64,000 bases of DNA from Planctomycetota bacterium (GTDB taxonomy: Bacteria > Planctomycetota > Phycisphaerae > UBA1845). The notes beneath the pieces were generated by a model. That model ran no database searches and was not told the DNA's origin. It was given only the letters and a program-made list of their open reading frames with translations. The position numbers and the translations under genes are program-made. The stretch lies in contig JACQFE010000041.1 of NCBI GenBank assembly GCA_016200265.1, forward strand, positions 55,711-119,710, read 5' to 3'. Shown here piece by piece: positions 26,896 to 34,612 of this stretch (position 1 is its first letter; every line of letters begins with the position of its first letter).

Positions 26896-28470
26896 ATGAT
26901 GCCTACGCAATCATCGCCTCTCAACGCCGATGGACACCGTGCGGAACGCGCGTCGTTCATCCTCGACGGCTCCCCTCTCACTCTTGAAATTCTCGTTCCG
27001 GCATGCCACGGCCAAATCCATCTGGATATTGCGGAAGCCGGCTGGCGCCGACTGGAGAAAAGCCATCAAGCCGTCAACCGCATTGCGGCAGGGCCAGAAG
27101 CGGCGTACGGCATCAACACGGGCTTCGGACATCTTTGCACAAAACGAATCTCGCCCGACCAGGTATCCATGCTGCAATCAAATCTTGTTTTGTCTCACGC
27201 CGTAGGTGTTGGTCCCCCGGCGCCAGCAGAAATCGTGCGGCTGATGCTCTTGTTGAAAATTCAGGCCCTACTCCAGGGAGTCAGCGGAGTCTCCCACGCT
27301 CCGATCGAATGGATGAGGCAGGCGCTCAATGCCGACATGCTCCCGGTCGTGCCCATGCAAGGCTCGCTTGGAGCCAGCGGCGATCTTGCCCCACTGGCAC
27401 ATCTCGTCCTTCCGATGCTCGGGCATGGGCGCGTTCGCTTGGACGGTGTTGAGCTCAACGCCGCGGACGCATCGTTTGGACTTGAGATCAAACCGGTCAC
27501 GCTCGGCCCCAAGGAAGGCCTCGCTCTGGTCAATGGTCTACAATTCATGACTGCAAATGCCGTCGCAATTGCCGTCCGCGCGCGAAATCTCGTGAAGATT
27601 GCCGACATTGTCGCTGCAATGTCTCTCGAGGGACTTGCCGGAAGCATCCGGCCGTTTGACCCGCGATTGCAGCAACTTCGTCCTCATCAAGGAGCGATCG
27701 AGGTGGCGGGGAACGTGCGACGCTTGATGCGTGCAAGCGAAATCGTCGAATCGCACAGGCATTGCAATCGGGTTCAAGACCCTTACTCTCTCCGGTGCGT
27801 GCCGCAGGTCCACGGAGCGGTTCGCGACTCACTTCGTCATGCCTGTGAAGTCGTCGAAACTGAGATCAATGCTGTAACCGATAACCCAATCATTTTTGAT
27901 GACGGAGATGTCGTCAGCGGAGGCCTCTTTCACGGCGAGCCCCTCGCGATAGTTCTGGATTATCTTGCCATCGCGCTCTCCGAACTCGCCTCAATCAGCG
28001 AGCGCCGCACATTCTTGCTTTTGTCGGGTGCTGGCGGTCTCCCGCCTCTGCTGACCCCGAACCCGGGTGTGAACAGTGGCCTCATGGTGCCTCAATACAC
28101 AGCTGCTGCCCTGGTGAGTGAGAACAAGGGGCTGGCGACCCCCGCATCCGTCGATTCGATCCCCACGTCGCTCGGACAGGAAGATCACGTGAGCATGGGA
28201 GCACGAGCGGCGGTCAAATGCATGACGATTCTCGAAAACACGGAGACTGTTCTCGCAATCGAGCAGCTCTGTGCGGCCCAGGCTCTCGATTTTCGTGTTC
28301 CACTGAGAGCCGGCCTCGGTCCGCGCGCGGCCTATGAACAAATACGAAAGAGCATTTCGCACGCGCCATCGGATCGCATCTACGGCGACGACATCCGCAT
28401 GTCTCTTCAATTATTAAGAAAGCTCGATGTGCTCCGCTGCGTTGAAGGAATTGTGGGCGAGCTACTTTAA
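26896..28470 (+). CDS. hutH: histidine ammonia-lyase
   Basis: HutH deaminates histidine to urocanate using the MIO cofactor formed from an Ala-Ser-Gly triplet. That triplet is present in GSLGASGDLAPLAHLVLP at about residue 155. Other hallmarks: YGINTGFGHL near residue 73, LVNGLQFMTANAVA, and RVQDPYSLRCVPQVHGA with the Q-D-P-Y-S-L-R region. The 524-residue length is usual. No hutU, hutI or hutG adjoin, so histidine breakdown may stop at urocanate here or be completed elsewhere; a related aromatic ammonia-lyase or aminomutase remains possible but less likely given the residues. The 3' end overlaps the convergent cyclophilin gene by 9 bases. Confidence 0.9.
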   Translation: MMPTQSSPLNADGHRAERASFILDGSPLTLEILVPACHGQIHLDIAEAGWRRLEKSHQAVNRIAAGPEAAYGINTGFGHLCTKRISPDQVSMLQSNLVLSHAVGVGPPAPAEIVRLMLLLKIQALLQGVSGVSHAPIEWMRQALNADMLPVVPMQGSLGASGDLAPLAHLVLPMLGHGRVRLDGVELNAADASFGLEIKPVTLGPKEGLALVNGLQFMTANAVAIAVRARNLVKIADIVAAMSLEGLAGSIRPFDPRLQQLRPHQGAIEVAGNVRRLMRASEIVESHRHCNRVQDPYSLRCVPQVHGAVRDSLRHACEVVETEINAVTDNPIIFDDGDVVSGGLFHGEPLAIVLDYLAIALSELASISERRTFLLLSGAGGLPPLLTPNPGVNSGLMVPQYTAAALVSENKGLATPASVDSIPTSLGQEDHVSMGARAAVKCMTILENTETVLAIEQLCAAQALDFRVPLRAGLGPRAAYEQIRKSISHAPSDRIYGDDIRMSLQLLRKLDVLRCVEGIVGELL

Positions 28471-29472
28471 GTCGAGATCCGTGGGTTGATCAGACGGAGC
28501 ATCGACGATTCGAACATTTCGCATGTAAATCGTTTGCCGAGGCCTGCCCAGATTATCTACCGGCATGGCCATGATCCGATCGAGAGTTGCAATTGAGTTG
28601 TCGCCGACAAGCTGACCAAACACGGTGTATTTTCCGTCCCAGTCTTTCACTCGAGTGTTGCAAATAAAGAACTGACAACTTCCAGAATCCGGATCTTCAT
28701 CGAGCAGCGCCATGGAAACGCTGCCCTTTTGCTCAACATGATGATTGATTTCCGCGGGCACCCGCTTGCCGTCCGACCGGATGCCGGTTCCGTCACCGCG
28801 TGGACAGCCGCCTTGAAGCAAATATCCCGGCTCAAGTCGATGAAACGTCTTTCCGGTATAGAAGTTTGTCTTGGCCAGCTCCAGAAAGTTGGCCACATTC
28901 AGCGGGGCGTCATCATAAAAAAGAGATATCGTCATCGTGCCTTGATCGGTCACGATCTCAACCTGTTTTCGCGGAGCAATTGTAATCAGCAATGATTCGC
29001 TGACGGCCGCGCCTCCATACGGTTTCCACGTGAGGCGATACTGCCCGGCGCTACGAAGGGCCGGAAAATAATCCCGAAGATCGATCGTCGTTCCAACGGC
29101 ACTGTGCGGCGCGAGGAGAAGAATTGGAGCCTCATTAGGAGCGCGCCAGCCGACCGCCTGATCCCAACGACGTCCCGACTCCCCAACGATGATCAAACCG
29201 CTTGCATTCGCGCCGCTGAGCACATGGGACATTGGCAGCCCCATTTCCGGCGATGGAATCGCAGGGTCAGTCCCCGGCACGGTCAACGTAATTGCATCCT
29301 TGGTCGTGTTCTCAATCGAGAATTGCACGAGAACCGGATGATTGATGGGAACATGCGTGGTCGGCGCTTGCAAATGGGCCTTGATGCCCGCAATCGGCGA
29401 CGCCGTCGGCGCATCCGAAGGCGCGCCCGCCAACAAACAGCACACTGCGAGTCCGAATTGCGCGAACATCAT
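28462..29472 (-). CDS. exported cyclophilin-type peptidyl-prolyl isomerase
   Basis: The 336-residue protein has a signal peptide (about residues 1-17), a beta-rich region (about 30-165) that resembles Ig-like modules, and a C-terminal cyclophilin domain (about 170-325). The cyclophilin shows DDAPLNVANFLELAKTNFYT, the F-H-R-L-E-P-G-Y active-site start, and late F-F-I-C-N-T plus GKYTVFGQLVGDNSIATLD. It should catalyse proline isomerisation in the periplasm. The N-terminal domain may bind client or surface proteins. The gene overlaps hutH at its 3' end. The divergent interval to apt (29473-29736) holds no gene. Confidence 0.88.
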   Translation of the reverse strand: MMFAQFGLAVCCLLAGAPSDAPTASPIAGIKAHLQAPTTHVPINHPVLVQFSIENTTKDAITLTVPGTDPAIPSPEMGLPMSHVLSGANASGLIIVGESGRRWDQAVGWRAPNEAPILLLAPHSAVGTTIDLRDYFPALRSAGQYRLTWKPYGGAAVSESLLITIAPRKQVEIVTDQGTMTISLFYDDAPLNVANFLELAKTNFYTGKTFHRLEPGYLLQGGCPRGDGTGIRSDGKRVPAEINHHVEQKGSVSMALLDEDPDSGSCQFFICNTRVKDWDGKYTVFGQLVGDNSIATLDRIMAMPVDNLGRPRQTIYMRNVRIVDAPSDQPTDLDLK

Positions 29473-29736
29473 GCGTGGTTGCCGATCTCCAGCTACGTGC
29501 TCAGCGTATCAAAGACGAGGCGACAATCCTGACCGACGCCAATTACAGGATTCTCGTCAGCCGTTCCGCTTTGTCCAGCCTTACGTTCAAGAATTCTACA
29601 CCGATTGGCCAATTGAGTTGCGGTTGCAAGAGAATTTCCCAATGGCTTCGTCCTCGGAATTTGCAGATTGTGCGCCATGGCTTACGATGGACGTCTCGGT
29701 CGGACGGTTTATTCAGAATCGAGCATCGACAACTTC

Positions 29737-30282
29737 ATGGACTCCCACGATCGCCTTCAACTTGCCAGGCTTCGCGGCTTGATTCGCGATGTTGCCAATT
29801 TCCCCAAGCACGGCATCATTTTCAAGGACATTACTCCCCTGCTCGCGGATGCCGCCGGATTCGCCCTGGCCACCGAATACATGACTCAGCCGTTTCGGCA
29901 TTTGGAAGTCGATTTGGTGGTGGCCGTGGAGTCGCGCGGGTTTATCTTCGGGGCCGCGATCGCCAAAAATCTATCGACGGGCTTCGTGCCTGTTCGCAAG
30001 GCCGGTCGGCTTCCGGCGGCGACAGACGGCGAGGAGTACGTCCTGGAATACGGAACCAATCGCGTCGAAATTCATCGCGACTCGATTCGACGGGGTGACA
30101 AGGTTCTTCTCGTGGATGATGTGCTGGCAACCGGTGGCACAATCGCCGCTTCGGCACGGCTCATTCAACGCCTGGAGGGCGAACTGATCGGGGCGACGTT
30201 TCTGCTCGAACTCGCCTATCTCAACGGCCGCAGCCAGGTTGGAAACACGCCCGTCCAATCCGTACTTCGCTACGAACACTGA
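29737..30282 (+). CDS. apt: adenine phosphoribosyltransferase
   Basis: Apt joins adenine and PRPP to AMP in purine salvage. The 181-residue protein has the conserved IRDVANFPKHGIIFKDITPL start and the PRPP-binding loop VLLVDDVLATGGT near residue 125, plus VVAVESRGFIFGAAIA. ATG 29737 (MDSHDRLQLARL) matches the usual family start; the open frame begins at a GTG at 29668. The gene ends just before the inverted repeat at 30284-30366. Confidence 0.93.
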   Translation: MDSHDRLQLARLRGLIRDVANFPKHGIIFKDITPLLADAAGFALATEYMTQPFRHLEVDLVVAVESRGFIFGAAIAKNLSTGFVPVRKAGRLPAATDGEEYVLEYGTNRVEIHRDSIRRGDKVLLVDDVLATGGTIAASARLIQRLEGELIGATFLLELAYLNGRSQVGNTPVQSVLRYEH

Positions 30283-30283
30283 A

Positions 30284-30366
30284 AAGGTGTCAGGATGATT
30301 TTTGCCGTCGTTCCCGATTCACCGGGTGGAACGCATCTTCGGTCGAAAAAATCATCCTGACGCCTT
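30284..30366. repeat. inverted-repeat element (REP/MITE-like)
   Basis: Two 20-base arms, AAGGTGTCAGGATGATTTTT (30284-30303) and AAAAATCATCCTGACGCCTT (30347-30366), pair with one G·U. The 43-base centre has a nested stem, GTTCC/GGAAC. The right arm supplies the last codons and the TGA of the DUF4287 gene. The size and GTCAGGA core resemble mobile REP or MITE units in other bacteria. Confidence 0.75.
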
Positions 30367-31029
30367 GTTTACGCTTCCTCGCAAAGTTTGCTTGCCGTCG
30401 CGATCGTACGCCTCCCTCAGCCATTTCCACACTTCGCCATCAATCTCGTCGAGATTTGTGATCGGAATCCGATGCGTGATACGATCCTTTTTCGCGAATC
30501 CGCCGGTGTCAACAAGACGCCCTCGAGCCTTCATATCTCCAAACGCAAATCCAAAATCGATTCGCGTTTTCGTCGAAGGCTTGATCTCGGCAAAGACCTG
30601 ATTGCGATACAGCGGAACGATCGTCTTGCACGGGCAAATCCGGACATCTTTGCCGAGCTTTTGCGCCATGCGAATCAGCTCATCGTGAATGGGTCGCAGG
30701 CCGGCCTTGTTGCCCGAATACATAGTCTCGACATACTCAGCAGCCGCTTTCAAATACAGTTCCGGATCGCTGTCCTCAGTCCCCTTGCCTTTTGTCCACT
30801 CCGCCAGCCACCATGCCGCATTCGTCCCGAAGCCGTGCTCTTTTCTGAGCCAGTCGCGGCGCAACGCTTCCGACTTCGGACCGTCCTTCTTGACCAAACG
30901 CACCCATTCTTCAAGCGTGCGACCCGTCTTGGCCTTCAATCTGTCAACCCAATCATGCACCATCTGCACGCCGGGGTGTACGCTGTAAATGTCCGATATT
31001 TTCTTAGCTGTCTTCGCCACGGCCATCAA
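30352..31029 (-). CDS. DUF4287/DUF5655 domain protein
   Basis: The 225-residue protein has an N-terminal DUF4287-like region (about 8-75) with SVHPGVQMVHDWVDRLKAKT and the G-F-G-T-N-A-A-W-W signature, and a C-terminal DUF5655-like region (about 90-215) with KTIVPLYRNQVFAEIKPSTK and R-I-D-F-G-F-A-F. Both domains are common in uncharacterised bacterial proteins and are often found together; a DNA- or nucleic-acid-related role is sometimes proposed without proof. The last residues KASG and the stop are formed by the inverted repeat. No function is assigned. Confidence 0.8.
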   Translation of the reverse strand: MMAVAKTAKKISDIYSVHPGVQMVHDWVDRLKAKTGRTLEEWVRLVKKDGPKSEALRRDWLRKEHGFGTNAAWWLAEWTKGKGTEDSDPELYLKAAAEYVETMYSGNKAGLRPIHDELIRMAQKLGKDVRICPCKTIVPLYRNQVFAEIKPSTKTRIDFGFAFGDMKARGRLVDTGGFAKKDRITHRIPITNLDEIDGEVWKWLREAYDRDGKQTLRGSVNKASG

Positions 31030-31163
31030 TCGTCTTCGCGCATGATCCGCTCAGGTCCAATACAAATTTACGAGACTACGATGCTACCCTATGACCTGAG
31101 ACCTCCTCAACCTGGTTGAATCCGCAACCGATGAATGCCTGCCTTTTTCATGGAGACTAAAAT

Positions 31164-31337
31164 ATGACGAAAAAACTTCGATCTCTCGCTCAAATCACCC
31201 TGGCCGTATCCGTCATGTTCATCATGGGATGCGGTGTAAATCTGGCAATTGGTGATGCCGCCCGAAGCACGCTTTCATCGTTTCTGTCTAGTCTCGTGAC
31301 GTCGGCGATCGACCAGACCGTGAACCCGCAAAACTAG
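31164..31337 (+). CDS. small lipoprotein of 57 residues
   Basis: This small gene starts with ATG 31164, GGAG about eight bases upstream, and reads MTKKLRSLAQ, a hydrophobic run, then a lipobox FIMGCG with Cys23. The mature part is short (about 35 residues), has an amphipathic helix ARSTLSSFLSSLVTSAIDQT and ends NPQN. Similar tiny lipoproteins lie at 50378 and elsewhere in this window. Function unknown. Confidence 0.65.
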   Translation: MTKKLRSLAQITLAVSVMFIMGCGVNLAIGDAARSTLSSFLSSLVTSAIDQTVNPQN

Positions 31338-31461
31338 GGGTCGCCTCCGGCGATTTTCCCGTGTGCATAAAAAAGTAGCCGACGCGAAGCCCCGCGCCGG
31401 CTCTGCTCGATACGACAACTTCCACTCGGGGCGATTCCCCGAGCGCTTCCATTCGCCGCGG

Positions 31462-31841
31462 CTAGGCAGTGGTCAAGACAGATTTGATGTCCTGGGGTGT
31501 GATTTTGGTCGACGGCTTGTCGAGCTTCCGGCTCAACCAGCTCATTACCGCCGGGTGGTACGGATACGAACCCGATTTCAGCGAAGCCACCATCCGCGTA
31601 TCTCGCCGACCTCGTTCACGGTCTTTGAAAACGCGGTTATCGGCCTTCGTTTGCGCGGCCTCTTCGCGGTCCATCCGCCGTCTGTGCGTCCTATGTAGAC
31701 CCATGGCATGATCTCCTTGCCGGCGACCATCGCCGGTTCACGGGCAGCATTGTGCGCGACAGGCCCACGCAGGTCAAGATTGATTCCCCCAATCCCTCGT
31801 CCTATAACCGCACAAAGCAAACCTCTTCGTTTTCCGCGCAA
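31462..31841 (-). pseudogene. possible frameshifted small gene
   Basis: Two minus-strand frames complement each other. One (ending 31578) reads MPWVYIGRTDGGWTAKRPRK and then ITAFSKTVNEVGEIR; the other (ending 31462) continues near the same point with MVASLKSGSYPYHPAVMSWL and ends KITPQDIKSVLTTA. Each part looks protein-like, but the joined frame breaks near 31590, so a frameshift mutation or sequencing error is possible. No family is recognised. The rest of 31338-31850 holds no gene I can support. Confidence 0.3.
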
Positions 31842-31850
31842 TCAGCGGTC

Positions 31851-32075
31851 TCAACTGGTGGATTTGAGGCGATCGCCATTCGACAGGTTGTTTAGCACCG
31901 CATTTTCATCGGTTTTATTCAAAGTTGTAGCGCCTTTCGCTCGCCGTCGCAGGGCCTCTCGCAGGACGTATTCAATCTGCGAGTTCAGGCTGCGAAGTTC
32001 ATCTCGCGCCCAAGTGTTGAGCGCGTCCATCAAGTCCGGCGGCAGTCGGAGAAGAAATGGTTTTCGCTCGGCCAT
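31851..32075 (-). CDS. Arc-like ribbon-helix-helix DNA-binding protein
   Basis: The 74-residue protein has the Arc/MetJ fold: the beta-strand KPFLLRLPPDLMDALNTWA contacting DNA, then the two helices, with the RSLNSQIEYVLREALRRR segment. It probably binds DNA as a dimer. It follows the SPFH gene by 60 bp in the same direction; SPFH proteins next to Arc-like proteins recur in many genomes. The paired direct repeats at 33041-33059 are a natural candidate operator. The C-terminal 20 residues are Ser/Thr/Asn-rich and likely disordered. Confidence 0.8.
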   Translation of the reverse strand: MAERKPFLLRLPPDLMDALNTWARDELRSLNSQIEYVLREALRRRAKGATTLNKTDENAVLNNLSNGDRLKSTS

Positions 32076-32135
32076 GCGGTGCCAATCGGCGGCGCGTACA
32101 ATAATCCGGCACGCGGCTGCTGCCTTTCATGTCAT

Positions 32136-33020
32136 TTATCCGTTGTACAACGTTCCTGCATTCACAATAGGATGAGCAGCTCGTTCGCCGCAAAGCACAA
32201 CGAGAAGGTTGCTCACCATCGCAGCCTTGCGTTCTTCGTCGAGTTTGATAGTTGCGTGTTCTTCGAGCTTGTGAAGCGCCATCTCAACCATACCCACGGC
32301 ACCTTCCACGATTCGCGATCTTGCGGAAATGACAGCCTCCGCCTGCTGACGCTGGAGCATGACTCCCGCAATTTCTGGGGCGTAGGCAAGATGGCTCAGA
32401 CGAGCTTCATCAACCGTGACTCCGGCTTTCGCCATGCGCTCCTGCAATTCCTTTTGCAGCGCAAGTGAGACCTCATCCATGCTCCCGCGCAGCGATAGCT
32501 GACCGTCTTCAGTCGAGTCGTAGGGGTAGGCGGCAGCCAAGTGGCGTAATGACGATTCGCTTTGAATGGTCACGTAATTCACGAAATCCTCAACATCGAA
32601 GACGGCCTGCGCCGTATCGGTGATGCGCCAGACGATGACCGCGGCAATTTCGATTGGATTGCCGCGATGATCGTTGACCTTGAGAGTCGCACCGTTCAGA
32701 TTGCGGGCACGCATCGAGACTTTTCTCTTGATGTAAAGTGGATTCGCCCAATGGAAGCCGCTTTTCTTGACCGTCCCCGTGTAGTGACCCATCAGCGTCA
32801 ACACGCCGGCCATGTTTGGCTGCAACGTAAAGAAGCCGCCGCAGACGAAACCCCACAACCCGCTGACGATCGCAACCGCACCAACTTCCCATGGATTCGG
32901 ATTCGGCCACGACAGGTTCGCCCACCAATAGCCAAGTCCAATTCCCGAAACGAAAAGCAATCCGACCACAATCCACCCGCTGAGTACTGACCGCTCATTT
33001 TCCCGTGTATTCATTTTCAT
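32136..33020 (-). CDS. SPFH/Band 7 membrane protein
   Basis: The 294-residue protein has two N-terminal hydrophobic helices (about 15-35 and 43-65), then an SPFH (prohibitin/stomatin) domain (about 70-215) with [20 protein letters not shown] and [20 protein letters not shown], and a helical coiled C-terminal part with [22 protein letters not shown] proteins form membrane rings that organise or guard membrane proteins. ATG 33020 is only three bases from GGAG; ATG 33014 gives better spacing. Together with the RHH gene it makes a two-gene unit. Confidence 0.85.
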   Translation of the reverse strand: MKMNTRENERSVLSGWIVVGLLFVSGIGLGYWWANLSWPNPNPWEVGAVAIVSGLWGFVCGGFFTLQPNMAGVLTLMGHYTGTVKKSGFHWANPLYIKRKVSMRARNLNGATLKVNDHRGNPIEIAAVIVWRITDTAQAVFDVEDFVNYVTIQSESSLRHLAAAYPYDSTEDGQLSLRGSMDEVSLALQKELQERMAKAGVTVDEARLSHLAYAPEIAGVMLQRQQAEAVISARSRIVEGAVGMVEMALHKLEEHATIKLDEERKAAMVSNLLVVLCGERAAHPIVNAGTLYNG

Positions 33021-33040
33021 CGTCTCCTTTTAGTCATGTT

Positions 33041-33059
33041 ATATCATAATAATATCATA
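33041..33059. promoter_or_regulatory. direct repeat, possible operator of the SPFH-RHH unit
   Basis: ATATCATA occurs at 33041-33048 and again at 33052-33059, 11 bases apart, on one face of the helix. The stretch is very AT-rich and lies 20 bases upstream of the SPFH start, where a promoter is expected. Arc-type dimers often bind such spaced repeats. Confidence 0.5.
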
Positions 33060-33109
33060 TTGCAATTACTCGCGTCAAGTGCCATTCTTGACCAAAAGAA
33101 CTGCCTTTT

Positions 33110-34099
33110 TTGCCGGTTGGACGATTTGGCCCATGGACGATTGAATACGCCCAGTTCGAAACAAGGAGGCCGCGCCACTTGCCACACCGAGTCCGAGTTC
33201 CTTCACAGCCTCCGTCCATTCGCAGAATTCAACCCAGACGGAAACCCAACAGTGCCAAGTCGCTGGCCCGTCCAAACGCGATTTCGGCAAATCTCGATTC
33301 CCAACGCACGAGTTTCAGGGGTTGGCCAATCCGTCGGATATTCAAAGCACTGATTCTCGCGGTACCGGAATTCTTGCTTGGCCTGTCGTTTACTCTGGTG
33401 TTTTGCGAACTTCCCGAAGTGTATGCAAAACGGATGGAAGTGGCCGGATACGCCAGGGTCACCTGGGCTTCAATGCTCATTTCGCTGCCGCTCGCGATCA
33501 TTACGCGACCCCGGCTCAGGAATTGGTGTGGGTTGCTCATTTCAAGCCGCTGGATGAGCCGGCGGATTTCATCCCGAATCAAGTCGAAGTTGCAAGAACG
33601 GCGTCCCCTGTTTGACAGCCTGTCGTCGTCCGCAGCTTCAATCATGCTGTTTGTTTGCGGCCTGGTCATTATCGCCTTTCCCATGATCGCGTCGCTTGGA
33701 TCTGCCTCATGGCGCACTCTTCATTCCCAATTTGTGATTCCTTCCGTAATTCTTTGGATTCCTTACTTCTTTGCATGTTTCTTCGCGTCCGCGCCATTAG
33801 CAGTTTGCCTCGTGAGCACCGGGCATCACTTGCGCGGCAAGAGGACCGGTTCAACATCGAAAGCGAATCTCGGCCTGCCGACGTTTGGATCCGGAGTATT
33901 GGTAGGTTTTGTCATTTGGTGCGCGTTTGGAGATTCTTCAATCGACAGTGGGACATGGTTAATGCTGGCGGCGATTCCTTGCTTTCTTGCGGCACCAATT
34001 CCGACGTTCAATTCCGCTTCACGGGCAATTGGAACCTGGGGTTCAGAGAGCGTCGGCGCTTCGACGATTCCGATTGGGCGAACCAAAACCACACGATGA
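33110..34099 (+). CDS. membrane protein of unknown function
   Basis: The frame encodes up to 329 residues. The N-terminal 75 are Arg/Pro/Ser-rich and may not be translated; the true start is unclear (33110 is TTG). After that, about six hydrophobic segments are visible, beginning with FKALILAVPEFLLGLSFTLV and including LFVCGLVIIAFPMIASLG and SVILWIPYFFACFFASAPLA. Loops carry charged patches such as RWMSRRISSRIKSK. No family is recognised. It is divergent from the SPFH-RHH unit. The 34100-34291 interval that follows has no gene I can support. Confidence 0.5.
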   Translation: MPVGRFGPWTIEYAQFETRRPRHLPHRVRVPSQPPSIRRIQPRRKPNSAKSLARPNAISANLDSQRTSFRGWPIRRIFKALILAVPEFLLGLSFTLVFCELPEVYAKRMEVAGYARVTWASMLISLPLAIITRPRLRNWCGLLISSRWMSRRISSRIKSKLQERRPLFDSLSSSAASIMLFVCGLVIIAFPMIASLGSASWRTLHSQFVIPSVILWIPYFFACFFASAPLAVCLVSTGHHLRGKRTGSTSKANLGLPTFGSGVLVGFVIWCAFGDSSIDSGTWLMLAAIPCFLAAPIPTFNSASRAIGTWGSESVGASTIPIGRTKTTR

Positions 34100-34291
34100 A
34101 GCGAGTTTTCCAGCATTGGGCATGGCTTCTACCGCGTGGAGACGCATGATTACCGACACAACTTGGCCTTCCCCGTCAAACGACCGATAAACGCTTGGTG
34201 ATCTGCGTCTCCAATGCGCAATCACAGAACGTCCCAGAAAAGCGCAAACAATCGTGCGCGAGGGATGCGTATACCAACGAAGGAGAGAATC

Positions 34292-34606
34292 ATGGAATCG
34301 CTTGAACGAGATACGCGTCGAAACTCCGCGAACGGTAACTTCCGTTGGATTCGCCTGATTTTGGGAATCTTTGTGCTGTTGAGCTGCCTGCGAGCATGGG
34401 TTTCGCCGGGCCCGTTTCTTCCCGTCGCGGAGGCTCAGATTCCCGATGCCGGATTGCAGCGAAAGCAGATCCTTGACGCCATCGAACGGACCAACGCCCT
34501 GCTCGGCGAGTTTCGACACGATCTGCAGAACGGGACACTCAACGTGCGAATGGTCGGCACGGATAACAAGGCTGATGCCGCCGCGCCAAACGGCTCGGGG
34601 CAATAA
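34292..34606 (+). CDS. single-helix membrane protein before the secretin
   Basis: The 104-residue protein starts with ATG 34292, GGAGAG eight bases upstream. A basic N-terminus is followed by one hydrophobic helix (about 20-40, FRWIRLILGIFVLLSCLRAW), then a soluble part predicted as helical (LQRKQILDAIERTNALLGEF) and a flexible tail. Such type II topology with a periplasmic coiled coil is typical of small partner proteins of envelope machines. It is separated from the secretin by 6 bases, so co-expression is expected. Not recognised as a known family. Confidence 0.65.
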   Translation: MESLERDTRRNSANGNFRWIRLILGIFVLLSCLRAWVSPGPFLPVAEAQIPDAGLQRKQILDAIERTNALLGEFRHDLQNGTLNVRMVGTDNKADAAAPNGSGQ

Positions 34607-34612
34607 TCACGC

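Noticed and set aside
33229..33717. 162-residue minus-strand frame
   Set aside because: Opposes the plus-strand multi-helix membrane protein; the hydrophobic segments on the plus strand are more convincing.
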